From CAWDVK01 sp963805715 (GTDB lineage: Bacteria > Actinomycetota > Actinomycetes > Streptosporangiales > Streptosporangiaceae): a DNA stretch of 64,000 nucleotides. This document shows, one piece after another, positions 1-8,428 of the stretch. The position numbers and the translations under genes were made by a program. A model generated the notes under the pieces. It searched no databases and had not been told where the DNA came from. It saw only the letters and a list, made by a program, of their open reading frames with translations. Where the stretch lies: assembly GCA_963805715.1 (NCBI GenBank), contig CAWDVK010000013.1:62001-126000 (forward strand). Direction: 5' to 3'. Every line of letters starts with the position of its first letter. The stretch's first letter is position 1.

Positions 1-105
1 CTGCGGCTACCATTCAGTCACAGCGCGTCACTATTCGCTGAGCCCCGGGCACGGGCATCGAGCGCCTGACCTGACGAACGGCGCCATCACGCGGAAAGGC
101 CGGGA

Positions 106-2853
106 GTGGTCAGGCAGGTTGCGGCAGCGGGCGGAAGCTTGCAGCGTGCGGAAAGCGGGCTCGCGGCGGAGGAGTCAGGCGCGGCGGCCAGCCTCGTCTC
201 CCGGCTGAGCCTGGATGAGAAGATCTCGCTGCTCGCCGGAGCGGACATGTGGCGGCTGCCGCCCGTGGACCGGCTGGCGATCCCGTCCCTGGTCATGACG
301 GACGGCCCGAGCGGGGCGAGAGGGCGGAGCTTCGTGGCCGGGCGGTCAGCCTGCTTCCCGTGCCAGACCGCGCTGGCCGCCGCGTTCGATCCCGGCCTGG
401 TGTTCGAGGTCAGCGCTGCGCTCGGCCGCCAGGCGCGCCGGGTGGGCGCGCACGTCCTGCTCGGCCCGGCCGTCAACCTGCACCGGCACCCGCTCGCGGG
501 CCGCAACTTCGAGTGCTTCTCCGAGGACCCTGAGCTGACCGCCCAGCTGGCCCGCAGCTACGTGCAGGGAGTGCAGTCAGTCGGCGTCGCCGCCTGCGTC
601 AAGCACCTGGTCTGCAACGACTCGGAGTTCGAGCGCACCACGATCAGCTCCGAGGTTGACGAGCAGGTCCTGCGTGAGCTGTACCTGGTCCCGTTCGAGG
701 AAGCAGTGAGAGCCGGCGCCTGGTCGGTGATGGCCTCCTACAACAAGCTCAACGGCCTTCACGCGAGCGAGCACCCATGGCTGCTGACGCAGCTGCTGCG
801 GGATGAATGGGGCTACGACGGCGTCGTGGTCTCTGACTGGTATGCCACGCACACCACCATCGAGGCGCTGGCGGCCGGCCTGGACCTGGAGATGCCGGGG
901 CCGGCCTGGCGCCGCGGCCGGTCCCTGAAGACAGCTGTCCGGACGGGCAAGCTCGGCATGGACGTCATCGACCGGTCGGTGATCCGGGTGCTCCGGCTCA
1001 TCGAGCGGACCGCGGGCACCGGCGACGATGCCGCCGGATCTGTCGCCGGCCAGGCAGGCGGATCCCTCGACGGCCAGGCAGGCGGATCCCTCGCCGGGCA
1101 GGCAGGCGGATCCCTCGCCGGGCAGGCAGGCGGATCCCTCGACGGCCGGGCAGGCGGATCTCTCGACGGCGAGGCCGGTGCCGCGATCGCCGGGGACTCG
1201 CAGCTGCGCTCCCTCATCCGGCGGGCGGGCGCCCGCGGCATGGTCCTGCTCAAGAATGACGGCCTGCTGCCGCTGCGCCCCGGCGGCGGGGGGCTCGTCG
1301 CGCTGATCGGCCCGAATGCGGACGTGGGTCAGTTCCAGGGCGGCGGGAGCGCGCAGGTCAACCCCGAGCACGTGGCGGGCATTCAGTCGGCGCTCAGCTC
1401 GGCGCTCGCCCCGGCGGTCGTGCGATTCGCGCGCGGGTACGTCGATCCCGGCTGGCCAGCCCCGCTCGGGCCGCCCTTGCTGGAGACTCCCGACGGTCAG
1501 CCGGGTGCCACCATCGAGTACGCGAGCCGGGCCGATCCGCAGGCGCCGCCGGCCGGGACCCAGACGGCGCGGACCCTGTGGCTGCTGTGGCAGGGCCAGG
1601 TCCTCGCGGGCCGCGACAACGGCGACGTGCTCATCCGGGCACGAGCCGTTATCCGCTCGGATGAGAACGGCGTGCATGCCCTCACGGTGACGGGCACCGG
1701 CCGGGTCCGGGTCCTGATTGACGATGAGCTGGTGCTGGAGAAAGAGGATTCCGGCGGCCGGGCGACGGCCTTTGACCTGCGCGGTGACCAGGCCCGGGTG
1801 GACATTGACCTGCGGGCTGGCGTGCCCGCGTCGCTGCTGGCGGAATTCGAGCCAGGGCCGGACGGGCACGTTGCCCGGCTGGAGATCGGAATCACCCGGT
1901 CGGCCCCCGCCGACCTGATGAGCCGCGCAGTGTCGCTGGCCGCCGGGGCAGATGCCGTCGTGGTGGTCGCGGAGAGCCCGCCAGGCTGGGAGACCGAGGG
2001 CCGGGACCGGCCGTCCCTGGCGCTGCCAGGGGATCAGGACCGGCTGATCGGGCAGGTGGCTGCGGTGAACCCGCGCACGGTCGTGGTGCTCAACACCGGA
2101 GCGCCCTGCGCGATGCCCTGGATCGGGCAGGTAGCGGCCGTCCTGCAGATGTGGTTTCCCGGCCAGGAGATGGGCTGCGCGCTGGCCGATGTGCTGACCG
2201 GCGCCGTGAACCCGTCGGGCAAGCTCCCCACGACCTTCCCGGTTCAGGCGGCGGACGTGCCATCGGCCCCGTTCTATCCCGGTGCGAACGGCGTGGTCCG
2301 GTATGACGAGGGCCTGAGCATCGGCTACCGCCGCCCGGCTGACGGCAGGAGTCCCGCTCCGTTGTTCCCGTTCGGGCATGGATTGTCCTACTCGCAGTTC
2401 CGCCTCGGTACTCCCGTGGTGAGAAGGCTGGGAGCCGGCCCGCAGGCGCAGTACGAGGTCCTGGTCCCGGTCACGAACATCAACGGGCCGGCCGGGCGGG
2501 AAGTGGTCCAGCTCTACGTCACCTCCGGCGGGGCGGAACGGCCGGCCCTGCAGCTGAAAGGGTTCGCGGGCGTCGAGCTCGGGCCGGGCGAAACCGGGAC
2601 GGCCAGGATCGTGGTCCCGGCCGCCCGGCTCCGGTACTGGCAAGACGGCCAGTGGCTGCTACCGGGCCAGGCTGTCACGGCTCGCATCGGGACATCATCG
2701 GCCGACCTCAGCTATGCGGTGGAACTGCCGCGGCCACGACAGCGGCCGCGGGCGCTGCAGTCGGGGCGCGCCGCCGCCAGGGCGCTGCTGCGAGGCCGGC
2801 GGGGCGGGCGGGGCGGGCGGCGGGGCGGGCGGCGGCCCGCACAGCCTGAGTAG
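106..2853 (+). CDS. GH3 family beta-glucosidase with PA14-like insert
   Basis: This 915-residue protein is a retaining glycoside hydrolase of family 3, probably cutting terminal beta-glucosides from plant-derived oligosaccharides. The N-terminal barrel carries the nucleophile motif VVSDWYATHT with Asp244. The second domain is interrupted at about residues 455-600 by a PA14-like beta sandwich, as in Kluyveromyces-type enzymes. After it comes WETEGRDRPSLALP, where Glu629 or Glu631 is the likely acid/base. A fibronectin-III-like domain closes the protein. No signal peptide is visible, so it is probably cytoplasmic. The GTG start is supported by a GGAAAGG sequence just upstream. A Gly/Ser/Ala-rich repeat linker (about residues 311-358) sits between the two catalytic-module domains. 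The extreme C-terminus is Arg/Gly-rich. Family is secure; the substrate is inferred. Confidence 0.9.
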   Translation: MVRQVAAAGGSLQRAESGLAAEESGAAASLVSRLSLDEKISLLAGADMWRLPPVDRLAIPSLVMTDGPSGARGRSFVAGRSACFPCQTALAAAFDPGLVFEVSAALGRQARRVGAHVLLGPAVNLHRHPLAGRNFECFSEDPELTAQLARSYVQGVQSVGVAACVKHLVCNDSEFERTTISSEVDEQVLRELYLVPFEEAVRAGAWSVMASYNKLNGLHASEHPWLLTQLLRDEWGYDGVVVSDWYATHTTIEALAAGLDLEMPGPAWRRGRSLKTAVRTGKLGMDVIDRSVIRVLRLIERTAGTGDDAAGSVAGQAGGSLDGQAGGSLAGQAGGSLAGQAGGSLDGRAGGSLDGEAGAAIAGDSQLRSLIRRAGARGMVLLKNDGLLPLRPGGGGLVALIGPNADVGQFQGGGSAQVNPEHVAGIQSALSSALAPAVVRFARGYVDPGWPAPLGPPLLETPDGQPGATIEYASRADPQAPPAGTQTARTLWLLWQGQVLAGRDNGDVLIRARAVIRSDENGVHALTVTGTGRVRVLIDDELVLEKEDSGGRATAFDLRGDQARVDIDLRAGVPASLLAEFEPGPDGHVARLEIGITRSAPADLMSRAVSLAAGADAVVVVAESPPGWETEGRDRPSLALPGDQDRLIGQVAAVNPRTVVVLNTGAPCAMPWIGQVAAVLQMWFPGQEMGCALADVLTGAVNPSGKLPTTFPVQAADVPSAPFYPGANGVVRYDEGLSIGYRRPADGRSPAPLFPFGHGLSYSQFRLGTPVVRRLGAGPQAQYEVLVPVTNINGPAGREVVQLYVTSGGAERPALQLKGFAGVELGPGETGTARIVVPAARLRYWQDGQWLLPGQAVTARIGTSSADLSYAVELPRPRQRPRALQSGRAAARALLRGRRGGRGGRRGGRRPAQPE
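1036..1179 (+). repeat. 24-bp in-frame tandem repeat, six units, inside the GH3 gene
   Basis: Six head-to-tail 24-bp units begin with GGATC at 1036, 1060, 1084, 1108, 1132 and 1156. Each encodes eight residues of the form GGSLDGQA or GGSLAGQA. The middle copies are almost identical and the outer ones are more diverged. The array makes a flexible linker and its copy number should vary by whole octapeptides. Confidence 0.95.
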
Positions 2854-2899
2854 CCGCCAGCGGCGGGCCTGCGTCAGGGCCTGCCGGAACTCCAGGCTA

Positions 2900-2915
2900 T
2901 CGAACAAGAATTTGA
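2900..2915 (+). promoter_or_regulatory. LexA/SOS-box-like site upstream of dnaE2
   Basis: The sequence TCGAAC-AAGA-ATTTGA matches the mycobacterial/actinobacterial SOS box TCGAAC-N4-GTTCGA at 10 of 12 arm positions, including the whole left arm. It lies about 100 bp before the dnaE2 start, a gene usually under LexA control in actinobacteria. The match is seen directly; binding by LexA is inferred. Confidence 0.6.
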
Positions 2916-3014
2916 TGCGTGGCTGTCTTAGCCGGACTCTCTCGCTATGCTCATCGAAGAGCGGCTGAGCGGGAACGGGAGGCAGCTGGCCATGAGCAGG
3001 ATCGACGCGTAGCC

Positions 3015-6000
3015 ATGGGCTGGGACAACCCGCCGCTGCCCTGGCGGGAGTTCGAGCGGCGCTTGTCCTGGGGGAAAGGCCAGGACCGCGCGGCCGGTCC
3101 CGGCACGGATCAGGGCCCGTCTGGCCGCGGCACCGCCGGCCGCGCGCAGCCGCGTTCGCTCCGGCCGGTCACCCGTCTCCCGGCCGCTCGCCAGCCGCCC
3201 TGGGCCGAGCTGCACTGCCATTCCTCCTACAGCTTCCTGGACGGCGCCTCCGGCCCGGATGAGCTGGTCGCCGAGGCGGTCGCGCGCGGCCTGACCGCGC
3301 TGGCGATCACCGACCACGACGGCATGTACGCGATACCGCAGTTCGCGCAGGCGGCGGCCCGGCTGCGCGGCAGCGGGCATGAGCTCGGCACGGTCTTCGG
3401 GGCCGAGCTGGGACTCGGCCGGCCGGCCGCCCGCGCGGGGATCCCGGACCCGGCCGGGCGGCATCTGCTGGTGCTGGCCCGTGACGTCGAGGGCTACCGG
3501 CGGCTCTGCCGGGTGATCAGCGCGGCGCAGCTGGCCGGAGGGGAGAAAGGCCGCGCCGTCTACGACGAGGCAGCGCTGGCCGAGGCGCACGGCGGGCACT
3601 GGGTGATCCTGACCGGATGCCGGAAGGGGGCGGTGCCCGCGGCCCTGGCCGCGGGCGGCCGCGAAGGCCGGCGGCCGCGCGCGAACTCAGTGCGCTGGCC
3701 GGCATGTTCGGCGCGCAGAACGTCAAGGTCGAGCTGACGATTCAGGATCACCCGGCCGACGACGAGCGGAACGACGCGCTCACCGAGCTGGCGGCGGCCG
3801 CCGGCCTGGCGACGATCGCGACCAGCAACGTGCATTACGCGGCTCCGCCGGACGCCCGGCTGGCCCAGGCGCTGGCCGCGATCAGGGCCCGCAGCAGCCT
3901 GGAGGAGATGGACGGCTGGCTGGCCGCGTCCGGCGGCGGCTACATCAGGTCCGGCGAGGAGATGGCGAGCAGGCTGCGCCGCTATCCCGGTGCGCTGGAG
4001 CGCACGGTCGAGCTGGCCCGCGACTGCTCGTTCGACTTTCACGTGATCGCCCCGAAGCTGCCCGATTTCCCCGTGCCCGGCGGCGGCACCGAGGAAAGCT
4101 GGCTGCGCTGCCTGGTCGCGCAGAAGGCCACGGGCCGCTACGGCCCGCCCGGCGCGGAGCGCGTTCCCGGCGCCCACGCCCAGATCGCCCGCGAGCTGGA
4201 CGTCATCGCTGATCTTGACTTCCCCGGCTACTTCCTCATCGTGCACGACATCGTGCGGTTCTGTGAGGAAGCCGGGATCCTGTGCCAGGGCCGGGGATCA
4301 GCAGCCAACTCAGCCGTCTGCTACGCGCTCGGGATTACCAGCGTTGATCCCGTTCAGCATGGCCTGCTGTTCGAGCGGTTCCTGTCCGCGGGCCGGGACG
4401 GGCCGCCCGACATCGACCTGGACATCGAGCACCGGCGGCGCGAGGAGGTGATCCAGTACGTCTACCGCAGGTACGGCAGGGGGAATGCCGCCCAGGTGGC
4501 CAACGTGATCTCCTACCGGCCGCGGATGGCGCTGCGGGACGCCGGGCGGGCGCTCGGCCACCAGCCGGGGGAGCTGGATCAGTGGGCCCGGCAGGTCGGC
4601 CCGCGCCAGTACGGTCCCGGCCAGCTGATCCCCCCGGACGCGGGCGTGCCTGAGCCGGTGACCGAGCTGGCCGGGCGGATGCAGCGGCTGCCGAGGCACC
4701 TGGGCATTCACTCCGGGGGAATGGTGATCTGCGACCGGCCGGTGGGAGAGGTGTGCCCGGTCGAGTGGGCGCGGATGCCGGGGCGCACCGTGCTGCAGTG
4801 GGATAAGGATGACTGCGCGTACGCCGGGCTGGTCAAGTTCGACCTGCTCGGCCTCGGCATGCTGACCGCGCTGCGGGACTGCTTCGAGCTGGTGGAGGCG
4901 GCGCACGGGGTGCGCTGGAACCTGCACTCGATCCCGCAGGAAGACCCCGGCGTCTACGACATGCTGTGCGCGGCTGACACCGTCGGGGTGTTCCAGGTCG
5001 AGTCACGCGCCCAGATGGCCACCTTGCCGCGGCTGCGGCCGGGGAAGTTCTATGACCTGGTCGTCGAGGTCGCGCTGATCAGGCCGGGCCCGATCCAGGG
5101 CGGCTCGGTGCATCCCTACATGCGCCGCCGGCGCGGGGATGAGCAGCCTGACCTGCCGCACGAGTCCATGCGCCGTGCGCTCGGCAAGACCCTCGGGGTC
5201 CCGCTGTTCCAGGAGCAGATGATGCAGATCGCCATCGACTGCGCCGGCTTCAGCCCGACCGAGGCGGACAAGCTCCGGCAGGCGATGAGCTCCAAGCGGG
5301 CCCCGGAGCGGATCGAGGAACTGCGCGCCCGGCTGCTGGACGGGATGGCGGAGCGCGGCGTCCCGCCGGACGTCGCCGAGGACATCTACATCAAGATCCT
5401 GGCCTTCTCCAGCTACGGCTTTCCCGAGTCGCATGCGATCAGTTTCGCCTACCTCGTCTACGCCAGTGCCTGGCTGAAGTGCTATTACCCGGCGGCGTTC
5501 ACCGCGGCCCTGCTGCGCGCCCAGCCGATGGGCTTCTACGCGCCGGCCAGCCTGATCAGCGATGCGCGCCGGCATGGCGTGCAGGTACGCGGCGTCGACG
5601 TGAACGCCAGCGGCGCGGCGGCCACGCTGGAGAAGCCGGAAGATCCCCCGCTCCCATTCCATAACGAGATCGCGCACCGTCATCCCGTCTCGCTGGCTGA
5701 TCCGCCCGGCGGGGGAGTGCCGGTGCCCGGCCAGCCGGTGATCAGGATCGGCCTGTCCGAGGTGCGCAACCTGGGCGCGGACGCGGCCGCGGTCATCAAG
5801 GCCGGCCAGCCGTACCGGGACCTGGAGGACTTCGCCCGCCGCACCATGCTGCCGGCAGCCGCGCTGGAGGCCCTGGCCACGGCGGGCGCGCTCGGGTGCT
5901 TCGGCCTGGCCAGGCGCGAGGCCTTGTGGGCAGCCGGCGCCGTGGCCGCCATCAGGCCAGGCCAGCTGCCTGGCACCACGCCGGGGCTGGCGGCACCGCC

Positions 6001-6421
6001 GCTGCCGTCGATGACGGCCGCCGAGGAGACCTTCGCCGACCTGTGGGCCACCGGCACCTATGGCACCCATCCGATCGCGCACATCCGGGACCTGCTGGCT
6101 GACCGTGGCGTGCTCCCGGCAGGCGACCTGCAGGCGGCGCAGCCAGGGTCCGCCGTCGCGATCGGCGGGCTGGTCACCCACCGGCAGCAGCCGGGCACGG
6201 CCCGCGGCGTGGTGTTCCTGAGCCTGGAGGACGAGACCGGGATGGCTAACGTCATCTGCCCGCCGCAGGTATGGGAGCGTTATCGGAAGATCGGGATCGA
6301 TGCCAGCGCGCTGCTGGTCTTCGGCCGGGTCGAGAGCCTGGACGGGGCGGTCAGCCTGCTGGCCACCAGCCTGCGGCGGCTGAAGGTGGTGGCCGCCGCG
6401 CGCAGCCGCGACTTCCGCTGA
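3015..6421 (+). pseudogene. dnaE2: error-prone DNA polymerase DnaE2, one frameshift
   Basis: DnaE2 is the C-family polymerase of damage-induced mutagenesis, normally acting with ImuA' and ImuB. The reading starts at ATG 3015 (MGWDNPPLPW, the usual DnaE2 start) and continues through the PHP domain (LHCHSSYSFLDG, ITDHDGMYA). The frame then moves by one base between about 3648 and 3690, and from there the polymerase is complete to 6421. Catalytic Asp residues are visible in PPDIDLDIE (about 4409) and VKFDLLGL. A C-terminal OB fold (VAIGGLVTHRQQPG) precedes the typical SRDFR end. One missing base in a GC-rich stretch would explain the break, so it may be a sequencing error rather than a true pseudogene. 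No imuA or imuB lies next to it. A LexA-like box lies upstream. Confidence 0.9.
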
Positions 6422-6462
6422 GGTGCCGCGCTCGGCGCTCTCCGGCTCGCCGGTCAGCGATC

Positions 6463-8412
6463 TCAGCCGGCGGATCCGTCAGCCGCCAGCGGCTGGCCCG
6501 GCGCTGCCTGCCCGTCGGATGCTGCCTGCCCGTCGGATGCTGCCTGCCCGTCGGATGCTGCCTGCCCGTCGGATGCTGCCTGCCGGTCGGATGCCGGTCG
6601 TCCGGCCGACGCCGGCTGAGCGGCCGGGACTCGCGGGCCAGGCCCTGCGGCCGGTGCTGGCTGCGCCGCTGCCTCGGCGTCCTCCCGGTAGTGGTACTTG
6701 CCGCCGCGCAGCCAGGACATGCCGGCCGCCAGCAGGCAGGCGCCGATGGCGAAGTCGAAGGCGGCGTGCAGCCCGCTGGCGAAGGGAGCCGAGATCAGCG
6801 CCGGGAAGAAGCCCCGGCCGGTGAGCACGGCCGCCTGGTGCGCGGGCAGCCGGGCCAGCACGGCCGGGCCGACCAGGTGCTGGATGGGGCTGTAGCCCAG
6901 GAAGGCGGCGAACAGCGTCGACACCGGCGGCAGGTGTGCCGCCGCGGCCGCGACCGAGGCGGGGACCCCGTGCGCCACGAGCCCGCGAGAGAGCGTCGAC
7001 GGCAGCGCAGCCGACAGGCCGACGATCATCAGCGTGAAGAAGACGCCGATCGACAGCACCTGGGCGCTGTTCTGGAACGTCGTGTTCATTCCCGAGCCCA
7101 CCCCGCGGTGCTGCGGCGGGAGGCTGTTCATCACCCCGGCCCGGTTAGGGGCGGCGAAGGCGCCCATGGAGAGCCCGTTCAGCAGCAGGATGAGCCCGAA
7201 GGCCCAGTACGAGAAGTTGACGGGCAGCAGCTCGAGCAGCAGGAAGGACCCGGCTGCGGCGATCATCCCGCCCGAGGCGAACGGCCGGGAGCCGAAGTGG
7301 TCGGAGAGTATCCCCGAGACCGGCCCGGCCAGCAGGAACCCGGCCGTGAGCGGCAGCATGTAGATCCCCGCCCACAGCGGGGTCTGGCTGAAGCTGTAGC
7401 CGTGGCGGGGCAGCCAGATCCCCTGCAGCCAGATGATCAGCATGAACATCAGCCCGCCGCGGCCGATGCTGGCCAGGAAGGAGGAGAGGCTGCCGGCGGT
7501 GAAGGCGCGGATCCGGAACAGTGCCAGCCGGAACATCGGGTCGGCGACGCGGCGCTCGATCAGCGCGAAGGCCGCCAGCAGGGCTACCCCGCCGCCCAGG
7601 CAGCTGAGCACGAAGGGGCTCGTCCAGCCCATGGTGGAATGACCATGCGGCTGGATGCCGTAGGTGATGCCGACCATGATCCCGACCAGGCCGAGAGCGA
7701 AGGTTATGTTGCCCGGCCAGTCCAGCCGGGCCGCCGCGCGCCGGGGAACCTCCCGGAGCCTGCGGTAGGCCCACACCGTGCCGAACAAGCCGATCGGGAC
7801 CGAGACCAGGAAGATCAGCCGCCACTGGATCGGGGCGAGCAGGCCGCCGAGGATCAGGCCGATGAACGATCCGCTGATGCCGGCCACCTGGTTGATGCCG
7901 AGCGCCAGGCCGCGCTGGTCCTCGGGGAAGGCATCGGTCAGGATGGCGGCGGAGTTGGCCATCAGCAGCGCCGCGCCCACTCCCTGGAATACCCGCATGA
8001 TGACCAGCCACAGCGCCGCGGCCGTCCCGCTCAGCCAGGTGATCGTGAGCAGCAGCGAGAAGAACGTGTAGACGATGAAGCCCAGGTTGTACATCCGCAC
8101 CCGGCCGTACATGTCGCCGAGGCGGCCGAGGCTCACCACCAGCACGCTGGTGACGACCATGAAGCTGAGGATCATCCACAGCAGGTAGAAGCTGTTGCCG
8201 GGCGCCAGCGGGTCGATGTGGATGCCGCGGAAGATATCCGGCAGGGCGATCAGCATGATCGAGAGGTCGATCGTCGCCATCAGCACGCCGAGCGTGGTGT
8301 TGGACAGGACCACCCACTTGTACCGGTCCGGGTGACCCGTGCCTGACCCGGTGCCCGTGCCTGACCCGGTGCCGGTGCCTGACCCGGTGCCTGCCCCCGC
8401 CCGTCCGCCCAT
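6463..8412 (-). CDS. MFS transporter, DHA2 (EmrB/QacA) drug-efflux family
   Basis: This is a proton-driven multidrug exporter of the 14-helix DHA2 group in the cell membrane. After a short Gly/Thr/Ser repeat tail, the first helix carries TIDLSIMLIALPDI, and motif A is LGRLGDMYGRVRMY. The antiporter motif region GINQVAGISGSFIG follows in helix 5. About 14 hydrophobic segments run to residue 580. The rest is an Ala/Pro-rich tail ending in near-identical ASDGQA repeats. The ATG at 8412 is chosen because AGGAGG lies 9 bases before it; an upstream in-frame GTG has no such site. It begins 16 bases after the pepN stop on the same strand, so the two are probably co-transcribed. At 649 residues it is longer than usual (450-550) because of both tails. 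Confidence 0.9.
   Translation of the reverse strand: MGGRAGAGTGSGTGTGSGTGTGSGTGHPDRYKWVVLSNTTLGVLMATIDLSIMLIALPDIFRGIHIDPLAPGNSFYLLWMILSFMVVTSVLVVSLGRLGDMYGRVRMYNLGFIVYTFFSLLLTITWLSGTAAALWLVIMRVFQGVGAALLMANSAAILTDAFPEDQRGLALGINQVAGISGSFIGLILGGLLAPIQWRLIFLVSVPIGLFGTVWAYRRLREVPRRAAARLDWPGNITFALGLVGIMVGITYGIQPHGHSTMGWTSPFVLSCLGGGVALLAAFALIERRVADPMFRLALFRIRAFTAGSLSSFLASIGRGGLMFMLIIWLQGIWLPRHGYSFSQTPLWAGIYMLPLTAGFLLAGPVSGILSDHFGSRPFASGGMIAAAGSFLLLELLPVNFSYWAFGLILLLNGLSMGAFAAPNRAGVMNSLPPQHRGVGSGMNTTFQNSAQVLSIGVFFTLMIVGLSAALPSTLSRGLVAHGVPASVAAAAAHLPPVSTLFAAFLGYSPIQHLVGPAVLARLPAHQAAVLTGRGFFPALISAPFASGLHAAFDFAIGACLLAAGMSWLRGGKYHYREDAEAAAQPAPAAGPGPRVPAAQPASAGRPASDRQAASDGQAASDGQAASDGQAASDGQAAPGQPLAADGSAG
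6503..6592 (-). repeat. 18-bp tandem repeat, five units, in the MFS C-terminal tail
   Basis: Five 18-bp units start at 6503, 6521, 6539, 6557 and 6575 on the plus strand (GCTGCCTGCCCGTCGGAT); only the last differs, by one base. On the coding strand each gives six residues, ASDGQA or ASDRQA. It lies just before the stop codon of the transporter. Confidence 0.95.
8339..8392 (-). repeat. 18-bp tandem repeat, three units, in the MFS N-terminus
   Basis: Three 18-bp units (plus strand GTGCCTGACCCGGTGCCC with last-base changes) sit at 8339, 8357 and 8375. They encode the GTGSGT-type N-terminal tail of the transporter, ahead of the first membrane helix. The same gene therefore carries unrelated minisatellites at both ends. 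Confidence 0.9.
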
Positions 8413-8428
8413 CCCGGCGTGCCTCCTG

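Noticed and set aside
577..2643. Long minus-strand reading opposite the GH3 gene
   Set aside because: It is the antisense of a well-supported GH3 enzyme and exists only because high G/C removes stop codons; it has no domain signature.
5003..6181. Minus-strand reading inside dnaE2
   Set aside because: Antisense of conserved polymerase sequence, no recognisable protein features.
6271..8346. 690-codon plus-strand reading opposite the MFS gene
   Set aside because: The minus strand encodes a clear 14-helix transporter with motif A and a ribosome site; the plus reading is low-complexity, rich in Gln/Arg/Asp/Glu.
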